Shown: positions 25,932-36,300, numbered from the stretch's first letter. The stretch is 64,000 nt of DNA from VXYL01 sp965243095 (GCA_965243095.1 OZ251530.1:372001-436000); one strand, 5' to 3'. Made by a program: numbers and translations. Notes: generated from the sequence alone by a model not told the origin.

Positions 25932-26752
25932 GCCACTGGACGCGACGAAGAGGTCCCGAGGAGGGGCCCCGAGAACAGCGTTGATAGCTCCGGCGTGATT
26001 CCCCAGGAAAGGTTCGGCGTCGATAGAATCGCGTCGCGGTCTATCGTGCGCCTGTTGCGCGAGACGATGCCCGGCCGTCCGGTTTTCACGAAATCCAGCA
26101 GCAGCATCGGATAGTCGGTCTCTTCCGAAAACCCATCCAAATCACGCAGATCCACGTCACCGCGCTCCATGAGCAGATGGCGCAGCCCCGTCATGGTGGG
26201 AATCGTGAGCAGGGAGTCGCTGCAAATGAACGTGAGCCGCCCGCCGCGCCGCAAAAGGTCGAGGCAGGCGACGATGAAAAAGGCGTAGGTCTCTTTCTTG
26301 ATCTTCTTGCCGAGCCGCTTGCCGAGCCGGGCGTCGAGAGCATCTTCGATTTCGTGGTCGAACGTCCCGCCAAACGGTGGGTTGCCGATTATCAAGTCGA
26401 AACTCTCGCGGCGAAGGCGGTCGTGCATCCGGTTGAGATACTCCTTGAAAAAGTCCGCTTGCACAATTTCCGCACGAACGAACGCACGATGCTGTTGGAC
26501 GACGGTGCGAGCTTTCTGCGCGAGATACGGATCCACTTCCACGCCGATGACCTCAACGCGGTTTCTGATCGAGACCTCGGACAACCGGCCCACGATCGCG
26601 GAAAGAAACGAACCGTCCCCGCAGGATGGTTCGAGAATTCGGGAGGCGTTCTCCACCGCCAGCTCGGACGCGATTCGCTGGGCGAGCGGCGGCGGAGTCA
26701 TAAACTGCCCACGTTGTCGTTTGTGTTCGCGCTCGTGTTTTCGCAGCCTCAT
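25928..26752 (-). CDS. N6-adenine DNA methyltransferase, catalytic half (frameshifted)
   Basis: A 274-residue frame with FMTPPPLAQRIASELAVE, motif I ILEPSCGDGSFLSAIVGR, and the catalytic motif IIGNPPFGGTFDHEI, typical of gamma-class (TaqI/Eco57I-like) adenine methyltransferases. The last residues (GPLLGTSSSRPVA) are out of register with the family. A four-G run reduced to three at about 25956 would explain this, since adding one G joins this half to the downstream frame. No endonuclease gene is adjacent: ccmF follows and a nudix gene precedes, so it may be an orphan or a decayed type IIG enzyme. GC is lower than in its neighbours. Confidence 0.78.
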   Translation of the reverse strand: MRLRKHEREHKRQRGQFMTPPPLAQRIASELAVENASRILEPSCGDGSFLSAIVGRLSEVSIRNRVEVIGVEVDPYLAQKARTVVQQHRAFVRAEIVQADFFKEYLNRMHDRLRRESFDLIIGNPPFGGTFDHEIEDALDARLGKRLGKKIKKETYAFFIVACLDLLRRGGRLTFICSDSLLTIPTMTGLRHLLMERGDVDLRDLDGFSEETDYPMLLLDFVKTGRPGIVSRNRRTIDRDAILSTPNLSWGITPELSTLFSGPLLGTSSSRPVA

Positions 26753-26788
26753 AGCACGAACTCCATCTGAGACTGGTCGAACGGCGGT

Positions 26789-27517
26789 CTACGCCACGCT
26801 GTCGTCCTCGAACACGAAGCCGTCCTCCGGCATTGCTAGGCGGTGGCGGGGGCCTTCTCGATCGGCGTCCCAATCGGCGTAGCCGGCGTCGCCTTGCCAC
26901 ATCGCCACGCGTACGCCGTCGGTGCGTTGCGCCAAGCGGGTTTCGTAGTGGCGGGGCGGGTGGGCGGCCAAGTGGCGGAGGACGGCGTCCACGGGGGTGT
27001 GCAGGCTGAGGTGGTGGAGTGTTACCCACGTTGGCGGCACCAAATCGATGTCGCCGGCCTTGTGCTTGGCCAAGGCGTCGGCGGGGCGAATCCACTGGTG
27101 CGCTTTGATCTCGCCGTCGTCGATGGATACGGCTTCGGCGCCGGCGCGGGCGGCGAAGAACCAAGTGGCGAAGCGCACCGGGGTGGTTGGCGGCGGCGTC
27201 CAGTGGGCGAACCAGACGAAGGCGGTCGGATCCACGGTGACGCCGGCTTCCTCGTGCGCCTCGCGGGCGGCGGCGTTGCGGGCGGCGCGTTCCTTGTCGC
27301 CGTCTTCGGAGTAGTCCTCGGCGTCGATGCGGCCGCCGGGGAACACCCACATGCCGCCGAAGGCGATCTTGGAGTTCTTGCGCAGCATCAGCACTTCCGG
27401 GCCGTCGTCGCCGTCGCGCAGCAGCACCAGGGTGGCCGCTGGCGTGGCCGGGCGGGTCTCTTGCGCCGCGGGCGCGTTGCCCACGTCGCCGTACATGTCG
27501 TTCTTGTGTTTGGGCAT
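26789..27517 (-). CDS. NUDIX hydrolase
   Basis: A 242-residue protein with the nudix region MWVFPGGRID, then an insertion, then AAAREAHEEAGVTVD, which holds the REUXEE metal-binding helix. The spacing is longer than the classical 23-residue box, as in CoA-pyrophosphatase-like and NUDT19-like members. It hydrolyses a nucleoside diphosphate linked to some group; the substrate cannot be assigned. The ATG at 27517 has AAGGA upstream and is preferred over one at 27556. It follows carA by 31 bp on the same strand. Confidence 0.85.
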   Translation of the reverse strand: MPKHKNDMYGDVGNAPAAQETRPATPAATLVLLRDGDDGPEVLMLRKNSKIAFGGMWVFPGGRIDAEDYSEDGDKERAARNAAAREAHEEAGVTVDPTAFVWFAHWTPPPTTPVRFATWFFAARAGAEAVSIDDGEIKAHQWIRPADALAKHKAGDIDLVPPTWVTLHHLSLHTPVDAVLRHLAAHPPRHYETRLAQRTDGVRVAMWQGDAGYADWDADREGPRHRLAMPEDGFVFEDDSVA

Positions 27518-27548
27518 GGTTGTCCTTCGCGGGCGGCGGATGCGCCCA

Positions 27549-28709
27549 TCATTCAACAGGTGGGGGTGTTGCGCAACTTGCGGCGTCGTCGCCGCGCTGC
27601 GTCATCAATGCGACGAAACGGTCGAACAGGTGGCCACAGTCGCACGGGCCGGGGCTCGCCTCTGGGTGGCCTTGGAAGCCGAAAGCCGGGGCGTCCACGC
27701 AGCGGATGCCTTGCACGGTGCCGTCGAACAGCGAGCGGTGGGTGATGGCGACGGTGTGCGGCAGCGAATCGCCATCCACGGCGAAACCGTGGTTTTGGCT
27801 GGTGATCAGCACTTCCCCGCTGGCGAGATCTTGCACCGGATGGTTGGCGCCGTGGTGCCCGAACGGCATCTTCACGGTCTTGCCGCCGGCGGCCAGGGCG
27901 AGGATTTGGTGTCCTAGGCAGATGCCGAACGTGGGCACTTTGTGTGCCAAGAACGCACGGGTCGCGTCGATGGCGTAGTGGCACGGTTCGGGGTCGCCCG
28001 GGCCGTTGGAGAGGAACACGCCGTCGGGCCGCAACGCCAGGGCTTCGCTGGCCGGCGTTCGCGCCGGCACGACGGTCACGCGGCACTCGCGCTCGGCCAG
28101 CAGCCGCAGGATGTTGCGCTTCACGCCGAAATCGTAGGCCACCACGTGCGGCCCTTGCCCGTCCTTGCGTGCATAACCCGCGCCCAGCGACCACGCGCCT
28201 TCGCGCCAATGGCCGATGTCCGGGCGCGACACCTCCTTGGCGAGATCCATGCCGGCGAGGCCCGGAAACGCCCGCGCCTCGGCGAGCGCGCGCTCGGCGT
28301 CCGCTTCCTCGCCGGTGACGATGCAACCGGACAGCGCGCCTTTGGTGCGGATGAGGCGCGTGAGCCGGCGCGTATCGACGTCGGCGATGGCAACGGTGCC
28401 GGTGCTGGCCAAGTAGTCGGGCAGCGCTTGCTCGGCGCGCCAGCTCGCAGGCCGGCGCGGGCAGTCGCGGATCACCAACCCCGCCGCCCAGACGCGAGCG
28501 GACTCCACATCCTCTGCGTTCACGCCGGTGTTGCCGATGTGCGGATAGGTGAGCGTGACGATCTGGCGGGCGTAGGAGGGATCCGTGAGGATCTCCTGGT
28601 AGCCCGTCATGGCGGTGTTGAAGACCACCTCGCCAACGGCGGAACCGGACGCGCCAACGGCCTTGCCGCGGAAGATACTCCCGTCTTCCAGCATTAACAG
28701 CGCGGTCAC
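27549..28709 (-). CDS. carA: Carbamoyl-phosphate synthase small chain
   Basis: A 386-residue glutaminase subunit. The N-terminal CPSase domain shows GEVVFNTAMTGYQEILTDPS. The C-terminal class I glutamine amidotransferase domain shows VAYDFGVKRNILRLL, FLSNGPGDPEP, the nucleophile region FGICLGHQILALAAGGKT and the His-Glu pair in GFQGHPEASPGP. It supplies ammonia to CarB for carbamoyl phosphate, feeding arginine and pyrimidine synthesis. carB is not next to it: a nudix gene follows. The upstream genes are tgt and queA on the same strand, with a 59-bp gap. Confidence 0.95.
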   Translation of the reverse strand: MTALLMLEDGSIFRGKAVGASGSAVGEVVFNTAMTGYQEILTDPSYARQIVTLTYPHIGNTGVNAEDVESARVWAAGLVIRDCPRRPASWRAEQALPDYLASTGTVAIADVDTRRLTRLIRTKGALSGCIVTGEEADAERALAEARAFPGLAGMDLAKEVSRPDIGHWREGAWSLGAGYARKDGQGPHVVAYDFGVKRNILRLLAERECRVTVVPARTPASEALALRPDGVFLSNGPGDPEPCHYAIDATRAFLAHKVPTFGICLGHQILALAAGGKTVKMPFGHHGANHPVQDLASGEVLITSQNHGFAVDGDSLPHTVAITHRSLFDGTVQGIRCVDAPAFGFQGHPEASPGPCDCGHLFDRFVALMTQRGDDAASCATPPPVE

Positions 28710-28768
28710 AAGCGTCCCAAGCTAAACGTGGCGGAGCGGGTTTCGCCACGCCGACTTGAGTGGCGATC

Positions 28769-29896
28769 TTACCCCACCGGGGACGCCGGGTGCTCATACC
28801 CCAAAACGGCGCCGGCGAACGCCCGCAACTGGCCCGCTTCGATGGCATCCCGCAGCCGCGCCATGAGCGCGTGGTAGAAGCGCAGATTGTGCATGGTCAT
28901 CAGCGTCGCGCCCAGCATCTCGCCGCAACGGTGCAGGTGGTGCAGGTAGGCGCGCGAGAAGTTGGCGCAGGCGGGGCAGTCGCAATGCTCGTCCAGCGGG
29001 CGCGGATCGTCGCGGTAGCGGGCGTTGCGGATGCGCACCACGCCCTCGGAGGTGAACAGGTGGCCGTTGCGGGCGTTGCGCGTGGGCAGCACGCAGTCGA
29101 ACATGTCGATGCCTTGGCAAACGCCGAACAGCAAATCCGCCGGGGTGCCCACGCCCATCAGGTAGCGCGGCTTCTCCGCCGGCAGCAGCGGCGCGGTGTG
29201 CGCGAGAACGGCGTTCATCTCCTCCTTCGGCTCGCCCACGGAGAGGCCGCCAACGGCGTAGCCGTCGAAGCCGATGGCGGTGAGCGCGGCCACGCTTTGT
29301 TCGCGCAGCCGCGGATGCATGCCGCCTTGCACGATGCCGAACAGCAAGCTCGGGTGCCCGCCGTGCCGCGCCCGGCCGCGTTCCGCCCACGCCATGGACA
29401 GCCGCATGGAGGCGGTCGCCGCGGCCTCCGTGGCGGGATAGGCGGTACATTCGTCGAAGGACATCACCACGTCCGCGCCGAGGTTGTGCTGCGCGTCGAT
29501 GGAACGCTCCGGCGTCAACTCCACCAAGTCACCGTTCACCGGCGAACGGAACACCACGCCGTGTTCGCTCACCTTGGCGTTGGCGCGCAGGCTGAACACC
29601 TGATAGCCGCCGGAATCCGTGAGGATGGGGCCCGCCCAGCCCATGAACTCGTGCAAGCCGCCGAGGTCGCGCACCGCGGCGTCGCCCGGCCGCAGCATCA
29701 GGTGGAAGGTGTTGCCGAGCAGCATCTGGGTGCCGGCTTCGGCAAGGCCGGTGGGCGTCATGCCCTTCACCGCGCCGTAGGTGCCGCAGGGCATGAACAC
29801 CGGCGTTTCCACCACGCCGTGGCGGGTGGTGAGGCGTCCGCGGCGGGCTTTGCCGTCCGTGGCGAGCACTTGGAAAGCTGTGGCGGTGCTGGTCAA
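28769..29896 (-). CDS. tgt: Queuine tRNA-ribosyltransferase
   Basis: A 375-residue Tgt of standard length. VFMPCGTYGAVKGMTP and NTFHLMLRPGD lie near the start, LTDSGGYQVFSL contains the base-recognition aspartate, and IDMFDCVLPTRNARNGHLF contains the catalytic aspartate region. The zinc site is CDCPACANFSRAYLHHL with a downstream histidine. It exchanges guanine-34 for preQ1 in tRNAs with GUN anticodons. It lies 10 bp after queA, the next enzyme of the pathway, and is probably translated from the same message. Confidence 0.96.
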   Translation of the reverse strand: MTSTATAFQVLATDGKARRGRLTTRHGVVETPVFMPCGTYGAVKGMTPTGLAEAGTQMLLGNTFHLMLRPGDAAVRDLGGLHEFMGWAGPILTDSGGYQVFSLRANAKVSEHGVVFRSPVNGDLVELTPERSIDAQHNLGADVVMSFDECTAYPATEAAATASMRLSMAWAERGRARHGGHPSLLFGIVQGGMHPRLREQSVAALTAIGFDGYAVGGLSVGEPKEEMNAVLAHTAPLLPAEKPRYLMGVGTPADLLFGVCQGIDMFDCVLPTRNARNGHLFTSEGVVRIRNARYRDDPRPLDEHCDCPACANFSRAYLHHLHRCGEMLGATLMTMHNLRFYHALMARLRDAIEAGQLRAFAGAVLGYEHPASPVG

Positions 29897-29906
29897 CAGC
29901 CCGGTC

Positions 29907-30953
29907 CTACTTCGCGCCGCCGCCCGGGGCGCGTTCGCAAAACATGGCGTCGCCGTAGCTGAAGAACCGGTAGCGTTCCGCGACGGCCTCGGCGTAAGCG
30001 CGGCGGACGCGGTCGAACCCGGCGAAGGCGGAAACCAGCATCAGCAGCGTGGACTCGGGCAGATGGAAATTCGTCACCAGCGCGTCCACGGCCTGGAAGC
30101 GGAAGCCCGGCGTGATGAACAACCGGGTGTCCCCAGCGTCTTCACCCGTTTGCGCCGCGGCTTCCAAAGCCCGCACCACGGTGGTTCCCACGGCCACCAC
30201 GCGTCCGCGGCAGGATGCCAAGGCGCGGCGGGTGGCCGGCGGTATGGCGTAGCGTTCGGCATGCATCCGGTGGCCGGCGAGGTCGCCGCCGCGCACCGGC
30301 TGAAACGTGCCGGCGCCAACGTGCAACGTCAAACGCGCCACCACCACGCCCTTGTCGCCGAGGCGTTGCAACAGCGCGTTGTCGAAGTGCAGGCCGGCGG
30401 TGGGCGCGGCCACGGCGCCGGCGTGGGTGGCGTACACCGTTTGGTAGCGCTCCTCGTCGTCGCCGTCCGCCGGCCGGTTGATGTACGGCGGCAGCGGCAC
30501 GCGCCCGTGACGCGCCAGCATCTGCGCCACCGGCATGTGGAAATCCAGCAGGTGGAACTCGCCGCAGCGGCGCACCACGTCGATGGCCACGTCGTCCACG
30601 AAGAGCTGGCGGCCGGTGCGCAGCGGCTTGCTCGCCCGCGCTTGGCAGAGGGCCCGGGTGTCGTCCACCACGCGCTCCACGAGCAGTTCGGCGCGGCCGC
30701 CGGAATCCTTGCGCGCCAGCAGCCGCGCTTTGATCACGCGCGTATCGTTCACCACCAGCACGTCTTCCGGCGACAGCAAATCCAACACGGCGCGGAAGCG
30801 GCGATGCAGCAGCTCGTCGCCGCGCAGCACCAGCAGGCGGCTCTCGGCGCGGGTGGGCGGCGGCCGCTGGGCGATGAGTTCCGGCGGCAGCGCGAAGTGG
30901 AAATCGGATGCGCGCGGCGGCGCGGGAGAGGCGCTGGCGGCGGGCGGAACCAC
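29907..30953 (-). CDS. queA: S-adenosylmethionine:tRNA ribosyltransferase-isomerase
   Basis: A 348-residue QueA. It shows FALPPELIAQRPPPTRAESR, VLVVNDTRVIKARLLARK, LPPYINRPADGDDEERYQT, AAPTAGLHFDNALLQRLG and VTNFHLPESTLLMLVSAFAG, all family signatures. It converts preQ1-tRNA to epoxyqueuosine-tRNA using the ribosyl group of SAM. The start is a GTG at 30953, chosen because no ATG precedes the conserved DFHFALP region. The N terminus is about a dozen residues longer than usual. It sits between a lipoprotein gene and tgt. Confidence 0.95.
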   Translation of the reverse strand: MVPPAASASPAPPRASDFHFALPPELIAQRPPPTRAESRLLVLRGDELLHRRFRAVLDLLSPEDVLVVNDTRVIKARLLARKDSGGRAELLVERVVDDTRALCQARASKPLRTGRQLFVDDVAIDVVRRCGEFHLLDFHMPVAQMLARHGRVPLPPYINRPADGDDEERYQTVYATHAGAVAAPTAGLHFDNALLQRLGDKGVVVARLTLHVGAGTFQPVRGGDLAGHRMHAERYAIPPATRRALASCRGRVVAVGTTVVRALEAAAQTGEDAGDTRLFITPGFRFQAVDALVTNFHLPESTLLMLVSAFAGFDRVRRAYAEAVAERYRFFSYGDAMFCERAPGGGAK

Positions 30954-30963
30954 TCGCTTGCGC

Positions 30964-31761
30964 TTAGGGCGCCTCGGCGGCGGGCGTCCCCGGCTCGGTG
31001 GAGGATTCGAGTGGCGTTATGGCGCCGTTGCCGTGGATGGAGCTTTCCACCTCCGCCGCTCCGCGATAGGCGACGCGCCCATTGCCGGTGATGGAAGCGG
31101 CGAGGCGTTGCCGCGCCCACACGAACGCCTTGCCAGTGCCGCTCACCTTCGCCGCGGCGACTTCCGAGCGCAGCTCGCGCCCGCGATACAGCCCGGAACC
31201 GCTGATCTCGATGGTGGCGTTTTCCGCCGCGCCCGCCACGCTGACGTTGCCGGAACCGGACACCTTGCAGCGCAGCGCGTCGGCTTCCAGCAGCGACACC
31301 TGCAGGCGGCCGGAACCGCTCACCGTGAGTTCCGCCGCCGCCACGCGCACATTGCCCGTGCGGATTTCGCCCGCCCCCGAGACGCGCAACCGCAACGCCT
31401 TGCCGCCGACATCGCCCAGCGTCGCCGTGCCGCTGCCGCCGACGCGCACGGCTTCCACGGCCGGCATGGCCACGCGGAACTCGATGGGCACGGTGGGGCG
31501 CACGCCGTCCACCCAGTCCACTTCTCGGCCGAGCACCAGCACGCCATCCTCCACGATCACCCGCAGCGACGGCAGCACGTTGTCGTCCGCCGACGCGGAC
31601 ACCGCGAAGTCGCCTTCGGAGATGATCAACTGCCCGGCGCCGGTGAGCGCCACCTCGGTGAAGCCGTCCAGGTCGTAGCCCTGCACCGCCACCTCGCCGG
31701 AACCTTCGCCCGTGTAGCACCCCGCCAGCACGACCGCCACCAGCCCCGCGCCCAACCGCAT
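30964..31761 (-). CDS. Lipoprotein with DUF2807 (GIN-like) beta-helix domain
   Basis: A 265-residue protein. The first 17 residues form a short lipoprotein signal ending in the lipobox VVLAGC. The rest is a series of short repeating beta-strand units rich in VSGSG/GNG turns (VRVGGSGTATLGDV, LRVSGAGEIRTGN, LTVSGSGRLQVS, CKVSGSGNVSVAG), characteristic of the DUF2807 head-GIN domain. It is likely anchored to the outer membrane; function unknown. AAGGAG lies upstream of the ATG at 31761. It precedes queA by ten bases, so it may be the first gene of that operon. Confidence 0.82.
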   Translation of the reverse strand: MRLGAGLVAVVLAGCYTGEGSGEVAVQGYDLDGFTEVALTGAGQLIISEGDFAVSASADDNVLPSLRVIVEDGVLVLGREVDWVDGVRPTVPIEFRVAMPAVEAVRVGGSGTATLGDVGGKALRLRVSGAGEIRTGNVRVAAAELTVSGSGRLQVSLLEADALRCKVSGSGNVSVAGAAENATIEISGSGLYRGRELRSEVAAAKVSGTGKAFVWARQRLAASITGNGRVAYRGAAEVESSIHGNGAITPLESSTEPGTPAAEAP

Positions 31762-31894
31762 CGCGTTCTCCTTCCTTCGTCGCATGACGGCGCGAGTGTG
31801 CAGGAAAGGCCGCGCTTTGGCGAGTGGCGGGCATTGTTGGGTTGTGGCGGGTAGAATGTGAACCGTCGTAACCGCAACGGGGGATGCAAGCGGG

Positions 31895-32371
31895 ATGGCG
31901 AACTCTGGTCTTGGCAAAGCCGACGGCCAAATCCTGCGCGAGTTGCAGCGGGACGGCATGGCTTCCAACTTGGCGCTTGGCCACAGCGCCAACCTTTCCG
32001 AATCGGCCGCCGCCCGCCATCGGCATCGGCTGGAGCGCGAGGGCTACATCAAGCGCTATGCCGCCGTCGTGGATGTCGAGCGGCTGGGCTACGGGGAAAC
32101 GGCGTTCGTCTTGCTCGGCCTCGCATCGCAGCAGGAACACGCGCAGGAGGAATTCGAGGCGGCCGTCGAGAAAATCGAAGAGGTGATGGAGTGCCACGCC
32201 GTCGTGGGCGAACGAGTGGACTACCTGATTCGCGTGGTCGCCCGCGACACCCACGACTACGAACGCATTCGACATCGCCTAGCGGCCCTGCCGGGCGTGG
32301 AGCACATGCACACCCACACGGTGCTGCACGACGTGCTGGAGCGGGAAGTACTGCTGCCCCCGCTTCCGTGA
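31895..32371 (+). CDS. Lrp/AsnC family transcriptional regulator
   Basis: A 158-residue protein with an N-terminal winged helix (GKADGQILRELQRDG and LSESAAARHRHRLEREGYIK) and a C-terminal RAM ligand-binding domain (ECHAVVGERVDYLIRVVARD). Length and layout match Lrp/AsnC regulators, which sense amino acids. It is divergent from the lipoprotein-queA-tgt run, with 133 bp between starts, so it may control that promoter, its own, or both. The effector is unknown. Confidence 0.9.
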   Translation: MANSGLGKADGQILRELQRDGMASNLALGHSANLSESAAARHRHRLEREGYIKRYAAVVDVERLGYGETAFVLLGLASQQEHAQEEFEAAVEKIEEVMECHAVVGERVDYLIRVVARDTHDYERIRHRLAALPGVEHMHTHTVLHDVLEREVLLPPLP

Positions 32372-32454
32372 GCGGCGTCGGGTTCTTCTCCGGCAGCCAA
32401 TCGAATTGCCGTGTTAAGGTCGTGACTTGCATGGAAAACACGCAGGAGCGGACG

Positions 32455-33312
32455 ATGCGGATGGCATACCTGTTGGTGTTGGCGTCGCTGTTGGTGTCGG
32501 TGGCAGCGCGGGGTCAACCCCACGAAACCGTAAACTGGTTGAACGCCGACAACTGGCGGACGACATCCGAGGAAATCATCGGGCTGGAGCGCGGTGAGAT
32601 CCAGCCCCAAGATCTCCCGGCAACGGCCAGCGACGCGGAGGCACCGGCGAAAGCGAAACCCGCCACCAAGGGCGGGGAATTCTGGATGGAACGAATTCAA
32701 CGCCGCTACGGTTTGGCCGCCCGTCCGCATCGCGGCTGGTGGCCGAGTCACTCAGTCGGCAGGTCTGTGCCGTTCTATCATCCGGGCATTGACGGCGTCG
32801 ACCAGCATTTGGTGCGTGAGGAGATGCTCAAAGTCTTCACCGGCATTGATCGGGCGGACACCTACCTGTCGCTGCTGCGCATTTTCAACATCAAGCTCTA
32901 TGCGCGGGAATTGGTTCGGGAAAATGGGTTTTTCACACTCCCGATCAATGCGGAGGGACGACTCGCTGTTGTCCTCACGGACGGCGATAGGAGGTCGGCA
33001 ACCTCGTTTCTCATGCGGGAGAGCGATGAGCATCAAGGCGTGTTTTTTCTGGACAATCCGCAATTGGCCATGCAAAAGCTCGGCCAAGGACTCGGAGAGC
33101 TCGGCCGAGGAGAGCTCTTCCAGAACTCTCGGCCGCGTTTGGTGTTCGAGAGCTTGACCGGCGTTCTACCGCGTGAACGGCCCTTCACGCCCGCGTACAG
33201 CATTCGCCTTGGCGAGATTCCCGTCGAGACCGGCACTCGCTTCCATCACTATCAGCCGCACGAACGCTCCAAGCGCCGCCGGTTGAACATGAACGGCTGG
33301 TTCTTGCGATGA
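32455..33312 (+). CDS. Exported protein of unknown function
   Basis: A 285-residue protein with a clear signal peptide (RMAYLLVLASLLVSVAARG, probable cleavage after AARG). The mature part has a charged region with a short Ala/Lys-rich linker near residues 50-75 and no motif I recognise. A repeat-like GQGLGELGRGELF lies near residue 220. AGGAG precedes the ATG at 32455. It stands alone between the Lrp regulator and a convergent permease fusion. GC is somewhat lower than in its neighbours. Confidence 0.75.
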   Translation: MRMAYLLVLASLLVSVAARGQPHETVNWLNADNWRTTSEEIIGLERGEIQPQDLPATASDAEAPAKAKPATKGGEFWMERIQRRYGLAARPHRGWWPSHSVGRSVPFYHPGIDGVDQHLVREEMLKVFTGIDRADTYLSLLRIFNIKLYARELVRENGFFTLPINAEGRLAVVLTDGDRRSATSFLMRESDEHQGVFFLDNPQLAMQKLGQGLGELGRGELFQNSRPRLVFESLTGVLPRERPFTPAYSIRLGEIPVETGTRFHHYQPHERSKRRRLNMNGWFLR

Positions 33313-33325
33313 GCGGAGGACCGCA

Positions 33326-33352
33326 CCTTTGCCGTTGGCGCACAAGCAAAGG
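33326..33352. terminator. Inverted repeat between convergent genes
   Basis: CCTTTGC and GCAAAGG form a perfect 7-bp stem with a 13-base loop in the 55-bp space between two convergent genes. The position suits a bidirectional terminator, but the loop is long. Confidence 0.3.
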
Positions 33353-33367
33353 CGCGCAACCGAACAC

Positions 33368-36300
33368 CTAGCCGTCGAGCGGCCGCCAGCGAATCGCGTC
33401 GGCCACCACCACTTCGCCATCGGTTCGGTCCGTAACCACCAGCGACACGTCTGTCGATTGCAGGTCGAAGTCGCCCAAGTGGTTCCAGCCGGCCTCGGCG
33501 ATGCCGCCATCGAACTCGATGGGCGTATGCTTCTCGCCGGGCCCGCCGGCGTCCACGCCCCGTTCGGCGCCCAAGCGTTCCACCAGCGTCATCTCGTAGC
33601 TGCCGAACTGGTGCGTCGCTTGCACCTCCCTAGTCAACATGCTGATGCTGCCCTCAAGTTCCACGAACTCGGTGCCCGGCAGGTGGTAGTGCAGCCGCCA
33701 GCGTCCGGGCGCCGGCAGGCGGGCGGCGAAAGTGGCCGAACGCTCGCCGTCGCCGGCCTTGGACCACATGGCGGTGCGGGCGAATCTGCCCCAGCTGCCC
33801 GGGGTTTCCGCCCGCGTCCAAGCGAGCTCGGGCGCTCCCAGCCACCAGCGGCGGGGCGCCTCGTCGTCCACGGCGAACCCGGGGGACAGGTCGTCCACCA
33901 CCACGTCGGCGCTCGCCGGCGGACGCCATTCGCTGTCTTGCGCGCCTTGCAGTGGCGGCGCGTCGACGGCGCGTTCGGTGTCGATCGACAAGGCCGGGAA
34001 CTGGATGCCGCCGCCGTTCTGCGAAAGGTAGGTGTCGAACGTGGCCGAGGCCGGCGGAAAGTCGGCGATCTGCCCGACTTCCATGCACACGCCCGGCGGC
34101 ACATGGGCCACGGCCCTTCCTTGACAGAATTGCATGCTCTCGTGGCCCCGGCAGGAGAGCCGCGCCAAACCCGGGGCGGCGCCTTCGTTGCAGAGATGCA
34201 GCCGTAGCTGATAACGCGGGGCGCCGCGCGGGCCGTCCTCAAGGCGGTAGGCGTCAAGATCCGAGACCACGAACCCGGGCAAATCGGCGTTCGCCCACCA
34301 TTCGCCCACAACGGAGTCGAGCGGTGCGCCCACCGAGCCCGCGGCGGCGCGCATGTCCTCCAGCGTGTAGGTGCCGCCGCGGTGCCGCCGAAGCATTTCC
34401 CGAAGCACTTTCGCGCTCCCCCGGGGCGGCCACCCGGCGACGAGCGTGCTACCGAGGATCCGGCCCTTGAACATCAGCATGTCCAACGCGGCTTTGGGGT
34501 TGTCCGCGAAGCGGAGGTCGCCCAGCGAGCTGGCAAGGAACTCGGGCGAGATGGCCACGCGGCCGGCGACCGCCTTGAGCTCCCGGTCCACCGCCTTGCC
34601 GTGGCCCATCATCCGGTGCAGCAGCTCAACGCCGGCGCCGGCCGCGCCGGCGGCGTCGTGGTGGTGGGCGGAGAAGATGCTGGGCCAATGGGAAAACACG
34701 ACGCTCTTGGCGATGCGGTCCATTAGGAAATCGAGCACCGGCGCGTGTTCCCCGGCGGCGGCCGCTTGAAACCGCGTCATGCTGCGCCACAGGGCGATGT
34801 TGGGGTCGCCGCCGCTCACGTCCTCCGGCAGGAAGAACATCACCATGTGGGCCGGGTGCATCGCCAAGCGCATGGAAGGCAGTCCGTACTCCCGCAACAG
34901 CGCGATGCCCGGCAGCGCCAGCGTGGTGTCCAACCGCCAGCCGCCGCCGAAGCCGCGCAAGCGCCCGGGGGCTTCCACGAAACTGAACCGTTTGTGCGGA
35001 TAGCGCAGGCCGGCGCCTGCCGCCGTCGTAAGGCGCGCGTGGAGGTAGAGGGCCAAGAGCTGCCGCGCGTCTTTGGCGAAGAATTCGGCGTTGCGCCGGT
35101 GGCCGGGGTGCAGCAGCAACTCGACTTCCACGCCGGCCACCTTCGTGGCGTAGCGCTCGAAGCGGCCGGCGACGACGCCCGCCATCGGCACCGGGGACGC
35201 GGACCGGAACCGATAGCGCTGCCGGTCGCCATTCTCCTCCAGCTCCTCGCGCTGACCGGGCGCCGCCGCCAGCCACCCGGCCGGCGCGTCGAGGCGCAGA
35301 TCCAGATCGTGGAAATCCGGGGTTGTTACCGGCGAGGCCCCCGCCCCTCCTTCGAGATTCACGCCGGGCGTCGGCAGCCACTTCAAGCCCGGCAGCAACA
35401 CCGCGTAGTCCTCCGAAAACACCATTGGCTCGGTGCCCAGAATGCGGTAGTGGCCGTCCGCTATGCCGAGAGACAGCGGATCGACCACCGAGTCCAGATA
35501 GGCGAAACGCGGGTCCGGCAAGCCGGCGGCCACCACCCGCAGGGTGGCGTTCGCCTCGCCCGGCGCGGCGTCCCAGGGCACTTGGAGCAGGCCGTGTTCG
35601 TGGCGGTGCGGCGTCTCCTGCCCGTTCAACTCCACGTCTTGTACGCGAAGCCCGGGATTGAGCGAAAACACCAGTTCCGCCGTTGGTTCCACCGGCAAAG
35701 CGAGTTCCAGCGTGGCGTCCACGCGCAGCGCTCTAGCGGCGTCGATGGTCACATCCGCCGAGAGGCGCACCAAGTCGGCCAGCGGCGCGTCTTGTTGCGC
35801 GATGTGCGCCGCCAGCCAGGCTTCGCGTTGCTGCTGCCCGGCGATGCGGGATTGCGCGAGCAGCGCGATGGCGCAGCCGCCGGCGAGGACGCACGCCAAG
35901 CCGCCAATCCACGCCGGCGTTCTCGCCCGATCGACGCGGACGCAGCTCGCCGCGCCCAAGGCGACCAGCCCGCCAGCGAGCAGCACCTGCGCTCCACGCA
36001 CCGCGGCGGCCTCCGCGGTGAGCGCCCGCGGCAGCATGTCCGAGGCGAACGCCCCGAAGCCGCTGATCATGGAGATTGCCGGCAACAGCCGCAGCGGGAC
36101 GTGCAGCAGCAGCCAAAGGTAGCCGCCGAGCAGCGCCCAGCCGACGGCGACCACCGCCAGCCGGTGGCGCAACGCGGATGCCAAGAACAGCACCAAAGCG
36201 CCCCAGAGAAACAGCGCCGGCGGCGCGTCCACGAACAAGAACGCCAGCAGCGACCACGGTTCAACAGGCCCTAGCCAACCGTCGAAGGGGCCGAAGCGCA

